This document shows positions 1 to 10,300 of a stretch of 45,161 bases of DNA, in pieces. The notes beneath the pieces are model-generated. The model did no database searches and was not told the origin of the DNA. It saw only the letters and a program-made list of their open reading frames with translations. The DNA comes from Secundilactobacillus pentosiphilus (GTDB lineage: Bacteria > Bacillota > Bacilli > Lactobacillales > Lactobacillaceae): positions 1 to 45,161 of the forward strand of contig NZ_BCMI01000021.1 of the NCBI RefSeq assembly GCF_002217985.1. The letters are read 5' to 3'. Position numbers and translations under genes: made by a program. The stretch's first letter is position 1; the number at the start of each line of letters is the position of its first letter.

Positions 1-112
1 AGCGAAATTGACTTCGCAAATTACATTTGATATCAGCCGAAACTGATATACCCTGCACATTTGTGAAACAAAACTTTGTTCAGTTTTCAAAGGTCTACCA
101 AGCTGAATCACT
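1..112 (-). other. 16S rRNA leader (rrn operon continues off the left edge)
   Basis: Read on the minus strand, positions 98-76 contain a CTTTGAAAACTGAACAAAG element. It matches the conserved antitermination-type leader found just before 16S genes in Bacillus and lactobacilli. Two short hairpins follow: TATCAG/CTGATA (about 32-50) and GCGAA/TTCGC (2-17). The rRNA gene itself is not in the window. The operon identity is inferred from this leader plus the three tandem consensus promoters. The stretch 113-469 contains only the promoters and AT-rich spacer; no gene is supported there. Confidence 0.7.
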
Positions 113-131
113 CACATGAACCAGCCTTATA

Positions 132-160
132 ATCATATCTCATCGCTTATAACTTGTCAA
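132..160 (-). promoter_or_regulatory. rRNA operon promoter P3
   Basis: Minus strand TTGACA (155-160), 17-base spacer, TATGAT (132-137), 86 bases downstream of P2. A run of A and T directly upstream of the -35 (161-195) fits an UP element. It is the promoter closest to the presumed 16S gene. Confidence 0.8.
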
Positions 161-217
161 CCAAAATTTTAAATTTTATAATTTTGAATTTTGATATCTG
201 TCGCAAGCAACTTAATT

Positions 218-246
218 AATATAACGCTTCGTAGAAAGAAAGTCAA
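218..246 (-). promoter_or_regulatory. rRNA operon promoter P2
   Basis: Minus strand TTGACT (241-246), 17-base spacer, TATATT (218-223). It lies 89 bases downstream of P1. An AT-rich tract just upstream of the -35 (about 248-285) could act as an UP element. The sequence just after the -10 resembles that after P1. Confidence 0.85.
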
Positions 247-306
247 CATGAATTTATAATTATTTATATTCATAAATTCTTGTCTTCCTCGCGAAGCAAC
301 TTAACT

Positions 307-335
307 AATATATCATCCACACCAATCTGTGTCAA
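307..335 (-). promoter_or_regulatory. rRNA operon promoter P1
   Basis: On the minus strand this reads TTGACA (330-335), a 17-base spacer, then TATATT (307-312), a near-perfect vegetative promoter. It is the outermost of three similar promoters pointing left, out of the window. The sequence after the -10 (about 280-306) is repeated after P2, so the promoter units look duplicated. Confidence 0.85.
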
Positions 336-469
336 CGCCATTTTTCACTTTTAATGTTACTCACACTAACTTTTCGAATACTTTGACTAGCTTGCTCATC
401 AAAACACCTACGTATCCCTACTTTTGCCGGATTAAACGCACCAATTCATCCCCACATCTATTTCTCATG

Positions 470-979
470 TTAAATACCTTTAGTAAAAAGCGATCTACCC
501 TGTTCTGGGTGCTGGCGTAAATACTGCCGGGTAAAAGCCGCAACTTTGCTTTGATCGCTCATATCTACGTTAGCTACCCTCATCGCTTCAGAAAGCTGGG
601 CATAAAACTTGTCTGCCACCGGATCATATAAGTGAATCAGCTTATCGTGGCTTTTTCTGATCCAATTCATCAGCTTCGGCTGCTGGTCCGGCTGTACCAC
701 TTCCATTAACGCCATCAGCGCCGTTGGAATTAAACCAAAGAGCCGTGGCTGTTTTTCATTATCATCCAGCAACCTCACAAACCGGTTAAAAAACAAGTCT
801 GCAAATAGCGCCTCATTCCACTCACCAGGCTGCTTACCATAACCTTCTATCGCTGCCTGAATCACGATTGAATCGATCAACGTTACATTTTGCTGATCGG
901 CTTGCGGCAAATTATGAATCAGCGGCACCTCCGTAATTTGTTCAAGCCACTGATCTAACTGATCATCGAATTGTTTCAT
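470..979 (-). CDS. Hypothetical protein, 169 aa
   Basis: I do not recognise this protein. It is soluble-looking and mostly helical by composition, with no signal peptide, membrane segment or clear catalytic motif, and a conserved-looking centre rich in Leu and Phe (LFADLFFNRFVRLLDDNE). The start chosen is the ATG at 979, seven codons inside the longest frame, because AGGAGG lies 9 bases upstream; the longer form lacks a ribosome site. A promoter reading TTGTAT-N17-TATAAT on the minus strand (1032-1037 and 1009-1014) precedes it. It is divergent from the thiolase gene. The function is unknown; the reading frame is convincing from codon use and the ribosome site. Confidence 0.8.
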   Translation of the reverse strand: MKQFDDQLDQWLEQITEVPLIHNLPQADQQNVTLIDSIVIQAAIEGYGKQPGEWNEALFADLFFNRFVRLLDDNEKQPRLFGLIPTALMALMEVVQPDQQPKLMNWIRKSHDKLIHLYDPVADKFYAQLSEAMRVANVDMSDQSKVAAFTRQYLRQHPEQGRSLFTKGI

Positions 980-1138
980 TAATACCGACCTCCTAATCAA
1001 GTTTCATCATTATATGAAAGATTCTACTATAATACAAACCCTTAAAAATCTGGTAAAGCAACATTAAAGCTAAAGACATTTTAACGATTATCATGTATCC
1101 TTATCAGATGTACATTGAATTTAAAGAGGAAGTTAACC

Positions 1139-2311
1139 ATGAAAGAAGTCGTTATCCTAAGTGCGGTCAGGACCCCAATTGGGAAAATGGGACGCACGTT
1201 AGCTCATTATTCAGCCGTTCAGCTGGGTACGTTAGCTGCTAAGGCGGCCATCCGCCAAGCACACATTCAACCTAAAGCAATTAAACAAGCCATCATTGGC
1301 AACGTGCTACAAGCCGGTTCCGGTCAAAACGTTGCTCGCCAAATCAGCCTTAACAGCGGGTTGCCAGATACCAGTACGGCGATGACTATCAACCAAGTCT
1401 GCGGATCTGGGATTAAAGCGGTTCGGCTTGCCCAGTCTGCCATTATTATGGGGGACGCCGATGTCGTTCTAGCTGGCGGTACCGAAAGTATGTCAAACGT
1501 CCCGTACCTGCTGCCTGATATGCGCCGCGGCACCAAGTACGGTGAAAAAAAAGTCTTGGATGGTATTGAACACGATGCACTGCGTGATGCCTTCACACAG
1601 GACCTAATGGGCATCACAGCCGAAAACGTGGCTGAAAAATACCACGTGTCCCGGACTGATCAGGATGCCTTTTCGCTACGCTCCCACCAGCGGGCATTCG
1701 CCGCAACCAACGCAGGCAAGTTTAAAGACGAAATCGTACCAGTCGCCATTGCTAGCAAGACGGCCAGCCAAATGGTCCAAGATGAACCCATCCGTCCTGA
1801 TACCTCAATGGAAGCACTGAGTCATCTAAAACCGGCCTTCAAACTGGATGGTACCGTTACTGCCGGTAACTCAGCCGGTCTCAACGATGGGGCCAGTATG
1901 CTGGTTTTAATGTCTAAAGAAGCTGCCGATGCTGCCGGATTAGACTACCTGGCCGTACTAGATGGTTACCAAGAAGTGGGCATCGACCCAAGTATCATGG
2001 GATACGCCCCCTATTACGCCATCAGCCAACTATTAGCAAAACAGCAAAAGTCCGTTACTGATTTCGACCGCTATGAGTTAAATGAAGCTTTTGCGGCTCA
2101 GTCAGTAGCAGTTTCCCGGGATCTCAAAATCCCTGAAGACCGGCTGAACGTCAACGGTGGTGCCATTGCGTTAGGCCATCCCGTAGGCGCATCCGGCGCC
2201 CGCATCCTCACCACGCTTGTCCACGAATTACAGCATGAACAACTCGAATCCGGTATGGCAGCAATTTGTATCGGCGGCGGCATGGGTATCGCCCTTTCCG
2301 TGCATCGTTAG
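1139..2311 (+). CDS. Acetyl-CoA C-acetyltransferase (thiolase)
   Basis: Condenses two acetyl-CoA to acetoacetyl-CoA, the first step of the mevalonate route to isoprenoids in lactobacilli, in the cytosol. At 390 residues it has the normal thiolase length. The nucleophilic cysteine is Cys88 in NQVCGSG; the GGAIALGHPVGASGAR block carries the active-site histidine; and the C-terminal CIGGGMG carries the second catalytic cysteine. The start is the ATG at 1139, preceded by AGAGGA; an in-frame codon at 1115 extends it by eight residues without a ribosome site. It stands alone between a divergent hypothetical gene and a convergent sfsA, and ends at a strong hairpin. The other mevalonate genes are not in the window, so its in vivo role is inferred. 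Confidence 0.95.
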   Translation: MKEVVILSAVRTPIGKMGRTLAHYSAVQLGTLAAKAAIRQAHIQPKAIKQAIIGNVLQAGSGQNVARQISLNSGLPDTSTAMTINQVCGSGIKAVRLAQSAIIMGDADVVLAGGTESMSNVPYLLPDMRRGTKYGEKKVLDGIEHDALRDAFTQDLMGITAENVAEKYHVSRTDQDAFSLRSHQRAFAATNAGKFKDEIVPVAIASKTASQMVQDEPIRPDTSMEALSHLKPAFKLDGTVTAGNSAGLNDGASMLVLMSKEAADAAGLDYLAVLDGYQEVGIDPSIMGYAPYYAISQLLAKQQKSVTDFDRYELNEAFAAQSVAVSRDLKIPEDRLNVNGGAIALGHPVGASGARILTTLVHELQHEQLESGMAAICIGGGMGIALSVHR

Positions 2312-2318
2312 TTAAATA

Positions 2319-2353
2319 AGCCTCCTGACCACTTAGCTGATCAGGAGGCTTTT
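2319..2353. terminator. Bidirectional terminator between thiolase and sfsA
   Basis: AGCCTCCTGA (2319-2328) and TCAGGAGGCT (2341-2350) form a perfect 10 bp stem with a 12-base loop, followed by TTT. It lies between two convergent genes, so it probably serves both strands. Confidence 0.85.
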
Positions 2354-2363
2354 ACATACCGCG

Positions 2364-3086
2364 TTACTTAGCTTCTTCAAAATGAGCGTGCAGGTCAAAG
2401 GGGACTGGTCGTCTCAGCGCTACCGTATCTGGCGTCACCTGACAGTCCAACGCCACCACGTGAACACCAGCCTGTTGCGCCGTTTCAATCGCGGCGGTCA
2501 ATTTAGGTGCCCGTTGCCGGTAAATGGTCATGATTCGAGCGTAATCCAATTGAACCACAAATAGCAGGTAAGCTATCGCACCCGCTTGAACGGCTCGCGT
2601 CAGCTCATGCACGTGTTTTACCGCGCGTACGGTGGGTGCGTCTGGGAAAGCAGCTACCCCATCGTTCTCCAAAGTGACCCCCTTCACTTCGATCCACAGA
2701 TCCTGTCTTGATCGTGTTTGCCCCCAAAAATCCAGCCGTGAATCATGGTAGACGGTTTCTGGTTTAAATTGACTCAGCTCCGGTAAATCCGGCAACTGCA
2801 GCTGTCCCGCCAGCTGAGCTTCCTTCACTAACTGGTTCGGTAGCTGACTATCAATATTGATCCAGTGCTGGCCCTGCTTATTAACAGCAACTAAGTCATA
2901 AGCCGTCTTCCGCGTCTTTTTTGGCTGGTAGTTTAGGGCGACCTGCGTACCGGGTACCAAGAGTTCTTTACTGCGGCCAGTATTTTTGACGTGCACCGTC
3001 ACGGTTTCATCCGCCAGCTGACAATGGGCAATAAACCGGTTGGGCCGTTCAATAAACGTTGCTAATCTGATATCTTCATACTTCAT
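2364..3086 (-). CDS. sfsA: SfsA family nuclease-like protein
   Basis: SfsA was first described as a sugar fermentation stimulation protein in E. coli. The family has an N-terminal OB-like nucleic-acid-binding part and a C-terminal PD-(D/E)XK nuclease-like fold. Here the N-terminal half shows RFIAHCQL and HVKNTGRSKELL. The C-terminal half shows SRLDFWG and WIEVKGVTLE, the D...ExK core, followed by FPDAPTVRAVKHVHEL, all typical of the family. Length (240 aa) is usual. The ATG at 3086 follows GGGAGCGG. It appears monocistronic. The physiological role in lactobacilli is not established. Confidence 0.93.
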   Translation of the reverse strand: MKYEDIRLATFIERPNRFIAHCQLADETVTVHVKNTGRSKELLVPGTQVALNYQPKKTRKTAYDLVAVNKQGQHWINIDSQLPNQLVKEAQLAGQLQLPDLPELSQFKPETVYHDSRLDFWGQTRSRQDLWIEVKGVTLENDGVAAFPDAPTVRAVKHVHELTRAVQAGAIAYLLFVVQLDYARIMTIYRQRAPKLTAAIETAQQAGVHVVALDCQVTPDTVALRRPVPFDLHAHFEEAK

Positions 3087-3185
3087 CTAATAACCGCTCC
3101 CATCATTTTTATAGTGCGCTAGACCTTTTTAAAAAGCAATAAAAGGAGTAAAATTTAAGCCATTAATTTCATTAGGAGGCAAACC

Positions 3186-3710
3186 ATGCCAGCAACCTAT
3201 TTAAGGCGGGCTACCCAAGCAGACTTACCCGCAATTACGGCCATTATTAGTGGCGCTCAAGCCTACTTAAAAAACCAGCAGATCGATCAGTGGCAAGATG
3301 GCTATCCTAATCCGGCCATCCTGAAGCAAGATATCGAAGACGGTATTACCTTCGTTTTGATTTACGACAATGCGATTGCCGGAACCGCTGCACTGCACCA
3401 GGGAATTGACGTCAACTACCTCAAAATTGAAGGCGGTCAGTGGGACAATGACACCCAAGACCACTATACTGCCATTCATAGAATTGCCGTTGCCAGCGAT
3501 TTTCGGGGACACCATTTGTCGGAAACCCTCATGAATGATCTCATTACCATTTCTGGTTTACTGGGTTTCAAGGATGTCCGTATTGATACCCATCCAGACA
3601 ACAAGGCAATGCGTCACGTGATTACCAGCTGCGGTTTTGACTATCGTGGTATCGTCCATATGCAACGAGATAATGCCATTCGTTACGCCTATCAGTTACT
3701 AATCAAGTAG
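3186..3710 (+). CDS. GNAT family N-acetyltransferase
   Basis: A single GNAT domain of 174 residues. Strand beta-4 and the acetyl-CoA-binding motif A are visible as IHRIAVASDFRGHHLSETLM (residues about 99-118). The FKDVRIDTHPDN and ITSCGFDYRG segments that follow are typical of the family's motif B. AGGAGG sits 6 bases before the ATG. The substrate cannot be told from sequence. The 62-residue membrane ORF that follows 18 bases later is probably co-transcribed. Confidence 0.9.
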   Translation: MPATYLRRATQADLPAITAIISGAQAYLKNQQIDQWQDGYPNPAILKQDIEDGITFVLIYDNAIAGTAALHQGIDVNYLKIEGGQWDNDTQDHYTAIHRIAVASDFRGHHLSETLMNDLITISGLLGFKDVRIDTHPDNKAMRHVITSCGFDYRGIVHMQRDNAIRYAYQLLIK

Positions 3711-3728
3711 TCAGTGAGGTGAGGCTTT

Positions 3729-3917
3729 ATGACCATTGCAGATACTGCAGTGCAGCTTAAATTAATGATTTTATATGCAGCTGGTTTGATTGCTCTGCTG
3801 AGCGTGATCATCGTTAGCATTCGTCATGACCACCGGATTACGTTAAATTCAACGTTACCACTGATCATTGTGGCAGTTTTCATGTTGTTCGTCCTGATCA
3901 GTTTACAGCAATTATAA
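3729..3917 (+). CDS. Small two-helix membrane protein, 62 aa
   Basis: Two hydrophobic segments are visible, residues about 11-29 and 43-60, separated by a short charged loop (SIRHDHR). There is no recognised family. GAGGTGAGG precedes the ATG, 18 bases after the acetyltransferase stop, and a strong terminator follows at once. It is therefore likely the second gene of a two-gene operon. Confidence 0.7.
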   Translation: MTIADTAVQLKLMILYAAGLIALLSVIIVSIRHDHRITLNSTLPLIIVAVFMLFVLISLQQL

Positions 3918-3922
3918 GGTTA

Positions 3923-3970
3923 CAAAGGCCTGCTTTTTCAGCATTTCAACTGAAAAAGCAGGCCTTTGTT
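3923..3970. terminator. Strong intrinsic terminator
   Basis: A perfect 19 bp stem (3923-3941 with 3950-3968) and an 8-base loop. It lies between the small membrane gene (+) and the convergent yfhO-like gene (-) and is A-rich/T-rich on both flanks, so it can serve both. Confidence 0.9.
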
Positions 3971-3991
3971 TTACCGATTTAATTGCACTAA

Positions 3992-6900
3992 TTAGTGTTT
4001 CGTTACTTGTTTACGCCCTAACCACCGCCAGACTTCCACGGCAGTGCCGAAGACAAACAGTATCAGCCCAACTGCTGAAAGCCAGCGCCCGGCTAACAGT
4101 CCGGGAGTTTGGTAAGTTAAGCGAATCTGGTGACGGCCAGCCGGAAGCTTAGCACCGACAAACCCATTATTAACCTGCTGGATCGGCGTGTGATGGCCAT
4201 CTACCGTGAGCTGCCAGCCCGTGGTGTAAGGAATAGAAGTCGTTAAGACACTCGCCTGGGGTTCATCCGTTGCCCCCGAGACCCGGTTATTCGTGACCCT
4301 AAGCTGCTTAAGCGTCTGGTTTTGAAGTTGGGTCGTTTTTTGACGGTAATTCTGATCAAACGGTACGGCGATGATCCGAACCCGTTTGAAACTTAGGCGT
4401 TTAGCCTTGGTAAATGAAACCTTGATCGTTTTACGGGCTTGCTTAGAGTAGCCCAAATTAACCAGAGTTTGGTTTTTCTTTTCATAGTCCGACATATTAT
4501 CGATCGGCAATTGCTGAACGATTTCCTTGCGGTTAGGTGACTTAACAACCAGATTAAACGCGTCAAAGTTCTGCTTCTTGGTGAAATCACGCCAATCGTT
4601 TAACCTGATCCCCGGTGAAAACGGGACGTTGGCCATGAAGGAACGGTTGGCTGTGTTATTCAGGCGATCACTGATTGAAGGAAATTGTGCCCTGATGCCA
4701 TCAAATTCCATGTACAGTTCACAATTCTTGTAAGCTGAGGGGTTTTTCAGGGTAACCGTGTAATCGGCATTTTGACCCAATTTATCACTAGTCAGTTCCT
4801 TCAAGCCGTAACGGTTAGCCTGGTTATTCTGCTCAACAATGCCCCTATTTTGTTGAAGTAACTTCATAACTGCTTGACTAGGTTTTGAAATTTTAGCCTT
4901 ATTGTTGTTTCTTTTAACCTGTTTAGGCGTTAACTTCTTGGCCTTAATTTTTCCTGTAACTGATTCGCTAGTATCGTGCTTAAGCCGATAAGCCATGGCC
5001 TGAGCGACCGTGGTGAACGGCTGATAGTGCATTTTAACCGAGTAAGCAACCGGTTTGGTCACCGTCCCAGCCTTGACCGTCCTGACGCCGGGCAGCCGGT
5101 GGGCAGTTAGCGTCCCATCTAAAAGCGCTTGTTCGCGGTCATTAGCAGACAGCTTCAAAAACGCGTTCCGATCCAGTTGCTGAGTCTGCGTGTAGGCCAG
5201 CGGTAAGGCATACTGATTACGATAAAGGGCCGTCCCGCTTTGGTTGTCTAGCATATAGACCAACCGGTTTGAAAATAGCTTTGGCTTGCCCTGTTTATTC
5301 CTAACGATCTTAAACCCGTAAGGTACCTTAGCTTTCCCCACTTGATTGGCACGGACGAATAAGTACTTAACGTTGAGTAACGAAGACATCGTAGTGCGAT
5401 TATCCACGTTACTGGTTGGATTATTCATCGTGTTTTCACTATTCTGCAGTGTTTTGTTAAAGTCGTTGACTGCCTTGTTTTGAACCGAAAAGTATGAACC
5501 AATCGTATGCGTATCCAGCAGCATCGGAATATTGTTCCCCACTGTTTGCATGGTTTGTGGGATGTTGTGCGGGTGATAATAGTTCGACGTCGTGGCCGTG
5601 CGATAAAATGAGCGGTCGTGCTGCTTTAAATAGCGATCCGCGTAATCGTAGTAGGCTTTCATCCAGTGATCACCGGTGCCGCGGCTTAGTTCATCCCTTC
5701 GCAGCGTAAGATTATAGTTACTGCTATATAATCCCAGACCGAGACTAATCAAATTAACGATCACTAACGACAGTAACGTCAAACGGAACCGGACGCCTTT
5801 GAACCCAAAGATCAGACCAGCAGCAATCACTAGCAAGAAGAGTAAATAAATACCGTAAATGATAAGCCGGTGCGCACTTAGTTTGAACAGAAAACCGTTA
5901 CCGGCCCAACACAGTGCCAGAAAGATCACCGTGCCAGAAAGAAGCCACTTAAAGTCCGCCGGCACCAGTTCATTCAAATGATCAACAAAGATCCCTGCCG
6001 TTAAGGCAAATACCAGCTGTGCCAGTAATAACCACCGGTTTGATGGCGTACTCATGACGTTCATGACAGCCGCGAATTGGGGCAGCAGCATGCCAACTAA
6101 AATCAGGATCAAAGTGACGTTTAACATGAAATATTTTTTGAAGTGCCGCAAAGTCCACATCATGGCCAGCAGTGAGAGGCCACTGGTCCCCATAACCGCC
6201 CAATAGAGCCGACCCGCGGTGGAATCCAGCAGTGCATTCGGTAATTTCAGATAGTAGATCCCGGGATAAAGCTTCAGTCCATTCGCGAAAATAGAAGCGC
6301 CGGAAGACCTGGAAGAATTTAACGTTGCGTCAATATTTGGCAACAGCACCATTGCCGCGATCAATAGCGCCATAACAACGGTCAGCCCGAAATAACCGCA
6401 CGATTTGGGGAACGAACGGACTAATTCCCCTTTCCGTTTCAAATCAAAATAGCGAATCACAGCAAAAAACAGCGAACCGATCCCAAGCAGGTAGGCAAAG
6501 TAAACGTTACTGATCAAAACCACTGCCGTGATCGCCACCAGCCACAGAAACGACTGGCCGTGATAGATTTTATCAACTGCCGCGCAAAGCAGCGGGAAGA
6601 AAATCAGCGGCAAGAGAAAAAACGGGTGGTGAAACGAAACGTAGAAGGAAAGGCTGGTAAACGTATAGACCAATGTCCCAATTAAACGACCGCCCCGCTT
6701 CAATTGCAGCTGCTTAGCAAACACCAGGAAGGCTAATCCCACTGCGTATAGCCGTAAAATGGTCAGCAGCAGATAACCTAATTGCAGCTGGCTAGCGGGA
6801 AACAGCGCGATCAAATAGCTAAACGGATCACCCACGACGTAGTAGGCAAACGTGGTCATCTGGTCAGCACCCAAGCCCAGGTTCCAAGACCAGCTAAATA

Positions 6901-7093
6901 GGGACTGATGGGCTGTCCCATGCAGGATACGGTAAAACTGCGCCAATATCGGATAGTGCTGGGCAATGCCATCCATCCGCCAAATATTGGTTAAACCCAT
7001 GAAACGCAGGGAACCAAACGTACAAAGCGTAATTAAAGTAAAAATGATTGTATAAATAAGCCACACTGGGAGCTTTTCATAAATTTTTCTCAA
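3992..7093 (-). CDS. YfhO family polytopic membrane protein
   Basis: A 1033-residue protein. The first 480 or so residues carry about twelve to thirteen hydrophobic segments, a long extracellular region follows, and a last membrane segment lies near residues 1003-1020. This is the YfhO/GT-C-like layout. The N-terminal loop NIWRMDGIAQHYPIL, with its early acidic residue, and the WSWNLGLGAD segment are typical. In Bacillus and Listeria, members work with an undecaprenyl-phosphate glycosyltransferase to decorate teichoic acids; that role is inferred here. No partner glycosyltransferase lies nearby. The start is TTG at 7093, with GGAGAG 9 bases upstream and no ATG in reach. It appears monocistronic and ends at the 3923-3970 terminator. 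Confidence 0.88.
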   Translation of the reverse strand: MRKIYEKLPVWLIYTIIFTLITLCTFGSLRFMGLTNIWRMDGIAQHYPILAQFYRILHGTAHQSLFSWSWNLGLGADQMTTFAYYVVGDPFSYLIALFPASQLQLGYLLLTILRLYAVGLAFLVFAKQLQLKRGGRLIGTLVYTFTSLSFYVSFHHPFFLLPLIFFPLLCAAVDKIYHGQSFLWLVAITAVVLISNVYFAYLLGIGSLFFAVIRYFDLKRKGELVRSFPKSCGYFGLTVVMALLIAAMVLLPNIDATLNSSRSSGASIFANGLKLYPGIYYLKLPNALLDSTAGRLYWAVMGTSGLSLLAMMWTLRHFKKYFMLNVTLILILVGMLLPQFAAVMNVMSTPSNRWLLLAQLVFALTAGIFVDHLNELVPADFKWLLSGTVIFLALCWAGNGFLFKLSAHRLIIYGIYLLFLLVIAAGLIFGFKGVRFRLTLLSLVIVNLISLGLGLYSSNYNLTLRRDELSRGTGDHWMKAYYDYADRYLKQHDRSFYRTATTSNYYHPHNIPQTMQTVGNNIPMLLDTHTIGSYFSVQNKAVNDFNKTLQNSENTMNNPTSNVDNRTTMSSLLNVKYLFVRANQVGKAKVPYGFKIVRNKQGKPKLFSNRLVYMLDNQSGTALYRNQYALPLAYTQTQQLDRNAFLKLSANDREQALLDGTLTAHRLPGVRTVKAGTVTKPVAYSVKMHYQPFTTVAQAMAYRLKHDTSESVTGKIKAKKLTPKQVKRNNNKAKISKPSQAVMKLLQQNRGIVEQNNQANRYGLKELTSDKLGQNADYTVTLKNPSAYKNCELYMEFDGIRAQFPSISDRLNNTANRSFMANVPFSPGIRLNDWRDFTKKQNFDAFNLVVKSPNRKEIVQQLPIDNMSDYEKKNQTLVNLGYSKQARKTIKVSFTKAKRLSFKRVRIIAVPFDQNYRQKTTQLQNQTLKQLRVTNNRVSGATDEPQASVLTTSIPYTTGWQLTVDGHHTPIQQVNNGFVGAKLPAGRHQIRLTYQTPGLLAGRWLSAVGLILFVFGTAVEVWRWLGRKQVTKH

Positions 7094-7229
7094 AACGATT
7101 CTCTCCAGTTATCTAATTTAATACCTTTATTATGCCATGATAGCCGTAATGAAAACAAACTCACCATCAGCTAACATTGGCTTTATCAGCGATTTTAAAG
7201 CATTTTCTACAAATTCCCCTTAAACAAGC

Positions 7230-7277
7230 AACAGCCCCTACCAAAGGTGGCTTTATCGCACTGTGGTAGGGGCTGTT
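7230..7277 (-). terminator. Terminator after addA
   Basis: A perfect 14 bp GC-rich stem (7230-7243 with 7264-7277) with a 20-base loop. On the minus strand it is followed by a moderately T-rich stretch. Its place 77 bases beyond the addA stop suggests it ends the addBA transcript. Confidence 0.65.
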
Positions 7278-7353
7278 AGCTATTCAGCTGAAATTGGTTT
7301 AAATCAGTATCTTAAGAAAAATTAAATTTTCACTACATAACCGTTACAAATGC

Positions 7354-10300
7354 CTAGACGCGGACCAGTTGGTCGATCGATAACAGGTACAGGTACTGGT
7401 GCTTGACTGGCTGGTGCAGCATCTTTTCCAGTGCTAACGCGTATAGCCTCAGCTGGCCTTCATAACGGTGCTTCACTTTTTCAATACCAGCTGCTGTCGG
7501 CTGCGAATGATCCGTCTTGTAATCAAACAGGGTAACCCCCTCTTCGGTAACAAAATAACCGTCAATGATCCCGTGAATCAAGATCTTGGCCGTTTCATCC
7601 TCGACCGTCGCAAACGCGGCTTTAGCTGGCAGTAACAGTGAGAACGGTGTTTCGCGTTTCAAACTATCCCGGTGCTGCAAGATAGTCTGGCCAAACTCGC
7701 TGGCAAAAAAGTTGACGACTTGTTCCTGTTTGATCCGGTCTGCCACCGGCCGCTGCATCACTTTTTGGTCAACTAACCGATTGATAACCGCCTGAACCGC
7801 GCTGAGGTCAACTGGCTGAGACAGATCTAATTCCTGAAAAATTAAGTGGGTCGCCGTCCCAACTTCAGCGGCAGTTGGTTCATTGATCGTTTGCATAAAC
7901 GCGGGCTGGGCAAGTTCATGCGTCACAAACCGGTTACCGCCTTGAGCCGTCTGCCAGTTTGGCTGAAAATCGCCTAACTGCTTTAAGTCCGGATCTTCAA
8001 ACAGCCGTTTAATTTCCGACACCGACTGGTAAGCGGTCGTCTGGGTCTCAGCCTGGTGCTGATAACTAAAGTTCATTAACTGGTCGATTTCATCCACGTT
8101 AACTTCGGCATAATCTGACGCGGCGGCTTGTTTCTTAAGATCCTGAAGCCATTTATCACCCGTTTCGGCTTTCAGACGCGGTCCCATTCCAATCAAGTCA
8201 TCGGCCGAATAGAAATTAACCTCAAACTGGGTATCATCCTCTTTTAAAGCGGGTAAAACCTTCTTTTCTGGATTTAGTTTAAACTTCGGGTGACGCATCA
8301 GCGCTAAGCCGATCCAGTCTAAGAAGTTGTGCGTTTTTTCCCTTAAATTAGCGTTCAAGACCAGCGAGTCATCATGATTAGCAGCACTCCACCGTGTTAG
8401 CAGACTGCTTTGACCCTTGCAGGCAGCCACAATGTATAACCGCTGTTCGGCACGGGTCAACGCCACGTATAGTTTACGCATTTCCTCAGCCAGCGCTTCC
8501 TTACGGGTGGCTGCTTGAATCACCAGCTTTGGTAAAGTCGGTGCCGTGACCCGCTTTTCTGGGTCGAAATAGTCAATCCCGATCCCGAGCTGGTTATTCA
8601 GGATGGCACGGTCTGTGAGGTCCTGGAGGTTGAATTTCTTTGAAGCATTTAGTAAGAACACCACGGGAAATTCCAGGCCTTTACTGCCGTGAATCGTCAT
8701 CACTTGAACGGCATTTTCAGTCGCCCTGGTTTTGGCTTCCGCCAGGTCGTGGTCATTTTTCTGCATTCGTTCGATAAACCGCACGAATTGAAACAGCCCC
8801 TTGAACCCGTTTTGCTCGTAGTCGGCTGCCCGCTCATACAGGGCGTGCAGATTTGCCTGCCGCTGCGGTCCCGCTGGCATCCCAGCAACGTAGTCCAGGA
8901 ACCCGGTAGTTTGATAAATTTGCCAAATCAAAGTTGCCAGCTGTTTTTGGCGGGCGGTTGTTTGAAACTGATTCAGCTGTTCCAAGAACTTCTGGATCTT
9001 GGGATAAAGTTCATCAGCGTACTGATTCCCCGCGTATTCGGTGTGGTAGGCATGGGCAAAATGCAGGAGTGCTGAATAGTAGTCATCCGTCTTATCAGTG
9101 ATTCTTAAATAGGCTAATTCATTTTCATTCAACCCCACGATCGGTGACCGCAAAACCGCAGCCAACGGAATGTCCTGATACGGATTATCAATGAGCTTCA
9201 GCATTGACATCATGATCTGGACTTCCGTAGTTTTAAAGTAAGATTGCGCATCGTTGATCTGCACCGGAATATCGGCTCGGCCAAACTGGTCTTGAATCTC
9301 CAAATTATTCTTTTTAGTTGAAGCAATAATGGCAATATCCTGGTATTTCAGTGGCCGCATTGCCTGGTTGGAGCGATCCCAGATCTGGGTATCCTGCGCC
9401 AGCAGTTCGCGAATCTTTTGAGCGATCAGCGTGACCTGTCCTTCATCGCCGTCCGGAACCTCATCCGCTTCAGCTGTGGTTGGGGCTTCAGTATCGTAAA
9501 TCATCAAGGAAGCCACGTTTGGCAGCGTATCCGGATAACTAGCACCGTAAACCAGTTTAGCTGACCCGGCGTATTTGATCTGACCCAGCTGTTCATCCAT
9601 GATCTGGGTAAAAATTAAGTTGGTAAAATCATCGACGTTTTTCATGGACCGGAAGTTTTCTGCTAAGGTAATTTCCCTACCAGCTGCCGGGTCTTCTTGG
9701 TACCGATTGAATTTATCAATAAACAGCTTGGGTTCCGCCAACCTAAACCGGTAAATCGACTGCTTAATATCCCCCACCATGAACAGGTTGCCGGGATGCT
9801 CATGCGCTAAGGTGGTCACGATAGCTTCCTGCAATTCATTCGTGTCTTGGTATTCGTCCACCATAATTTCGTGGTAATCCTGGGAAAGCTGTTTTTGAAC
9901 CGCCACGGCTTCCGGCGATTTAGTCTGCAGTATCTGCAGCGCAAAGTGTTCGATATCACTGAACTCCCACACGTGCCGGCGACGTTTTTCCGCGTCATAG
10001 GCAGTGGCAAATTTTTGTACCACCGCTGCTAATTCAGCCACAATTCCCTGACTGTTCTTCATCGCTTCAGTGGTTTCTGCTTCGGGTAACGGCATCAGTT
10101 TAGCCGCCGTTTCAAGCGCATCCTTAGCGTTATCCCGGTGCGTCACGTACGTTTCTTTAATTGCCTGATAATCGTCGTATTCAGCTGCCTTTTTACCAAT
10201 GCTAGGCAGCCGCCCCCACGGAAATTCATTGAGCCCTAGTCGCAAACCATCCCATGAAAGTTCATCCATATGGAACTCCGACAACGGCGACAATAAGCTG

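Noticed and set aside
329-520. 63-codon plus-strand ORF
   Set aside because: It overlaps the rRNA promoter P1 region and the end of the minus-strand 169-residue gene, and has no ribosome site.
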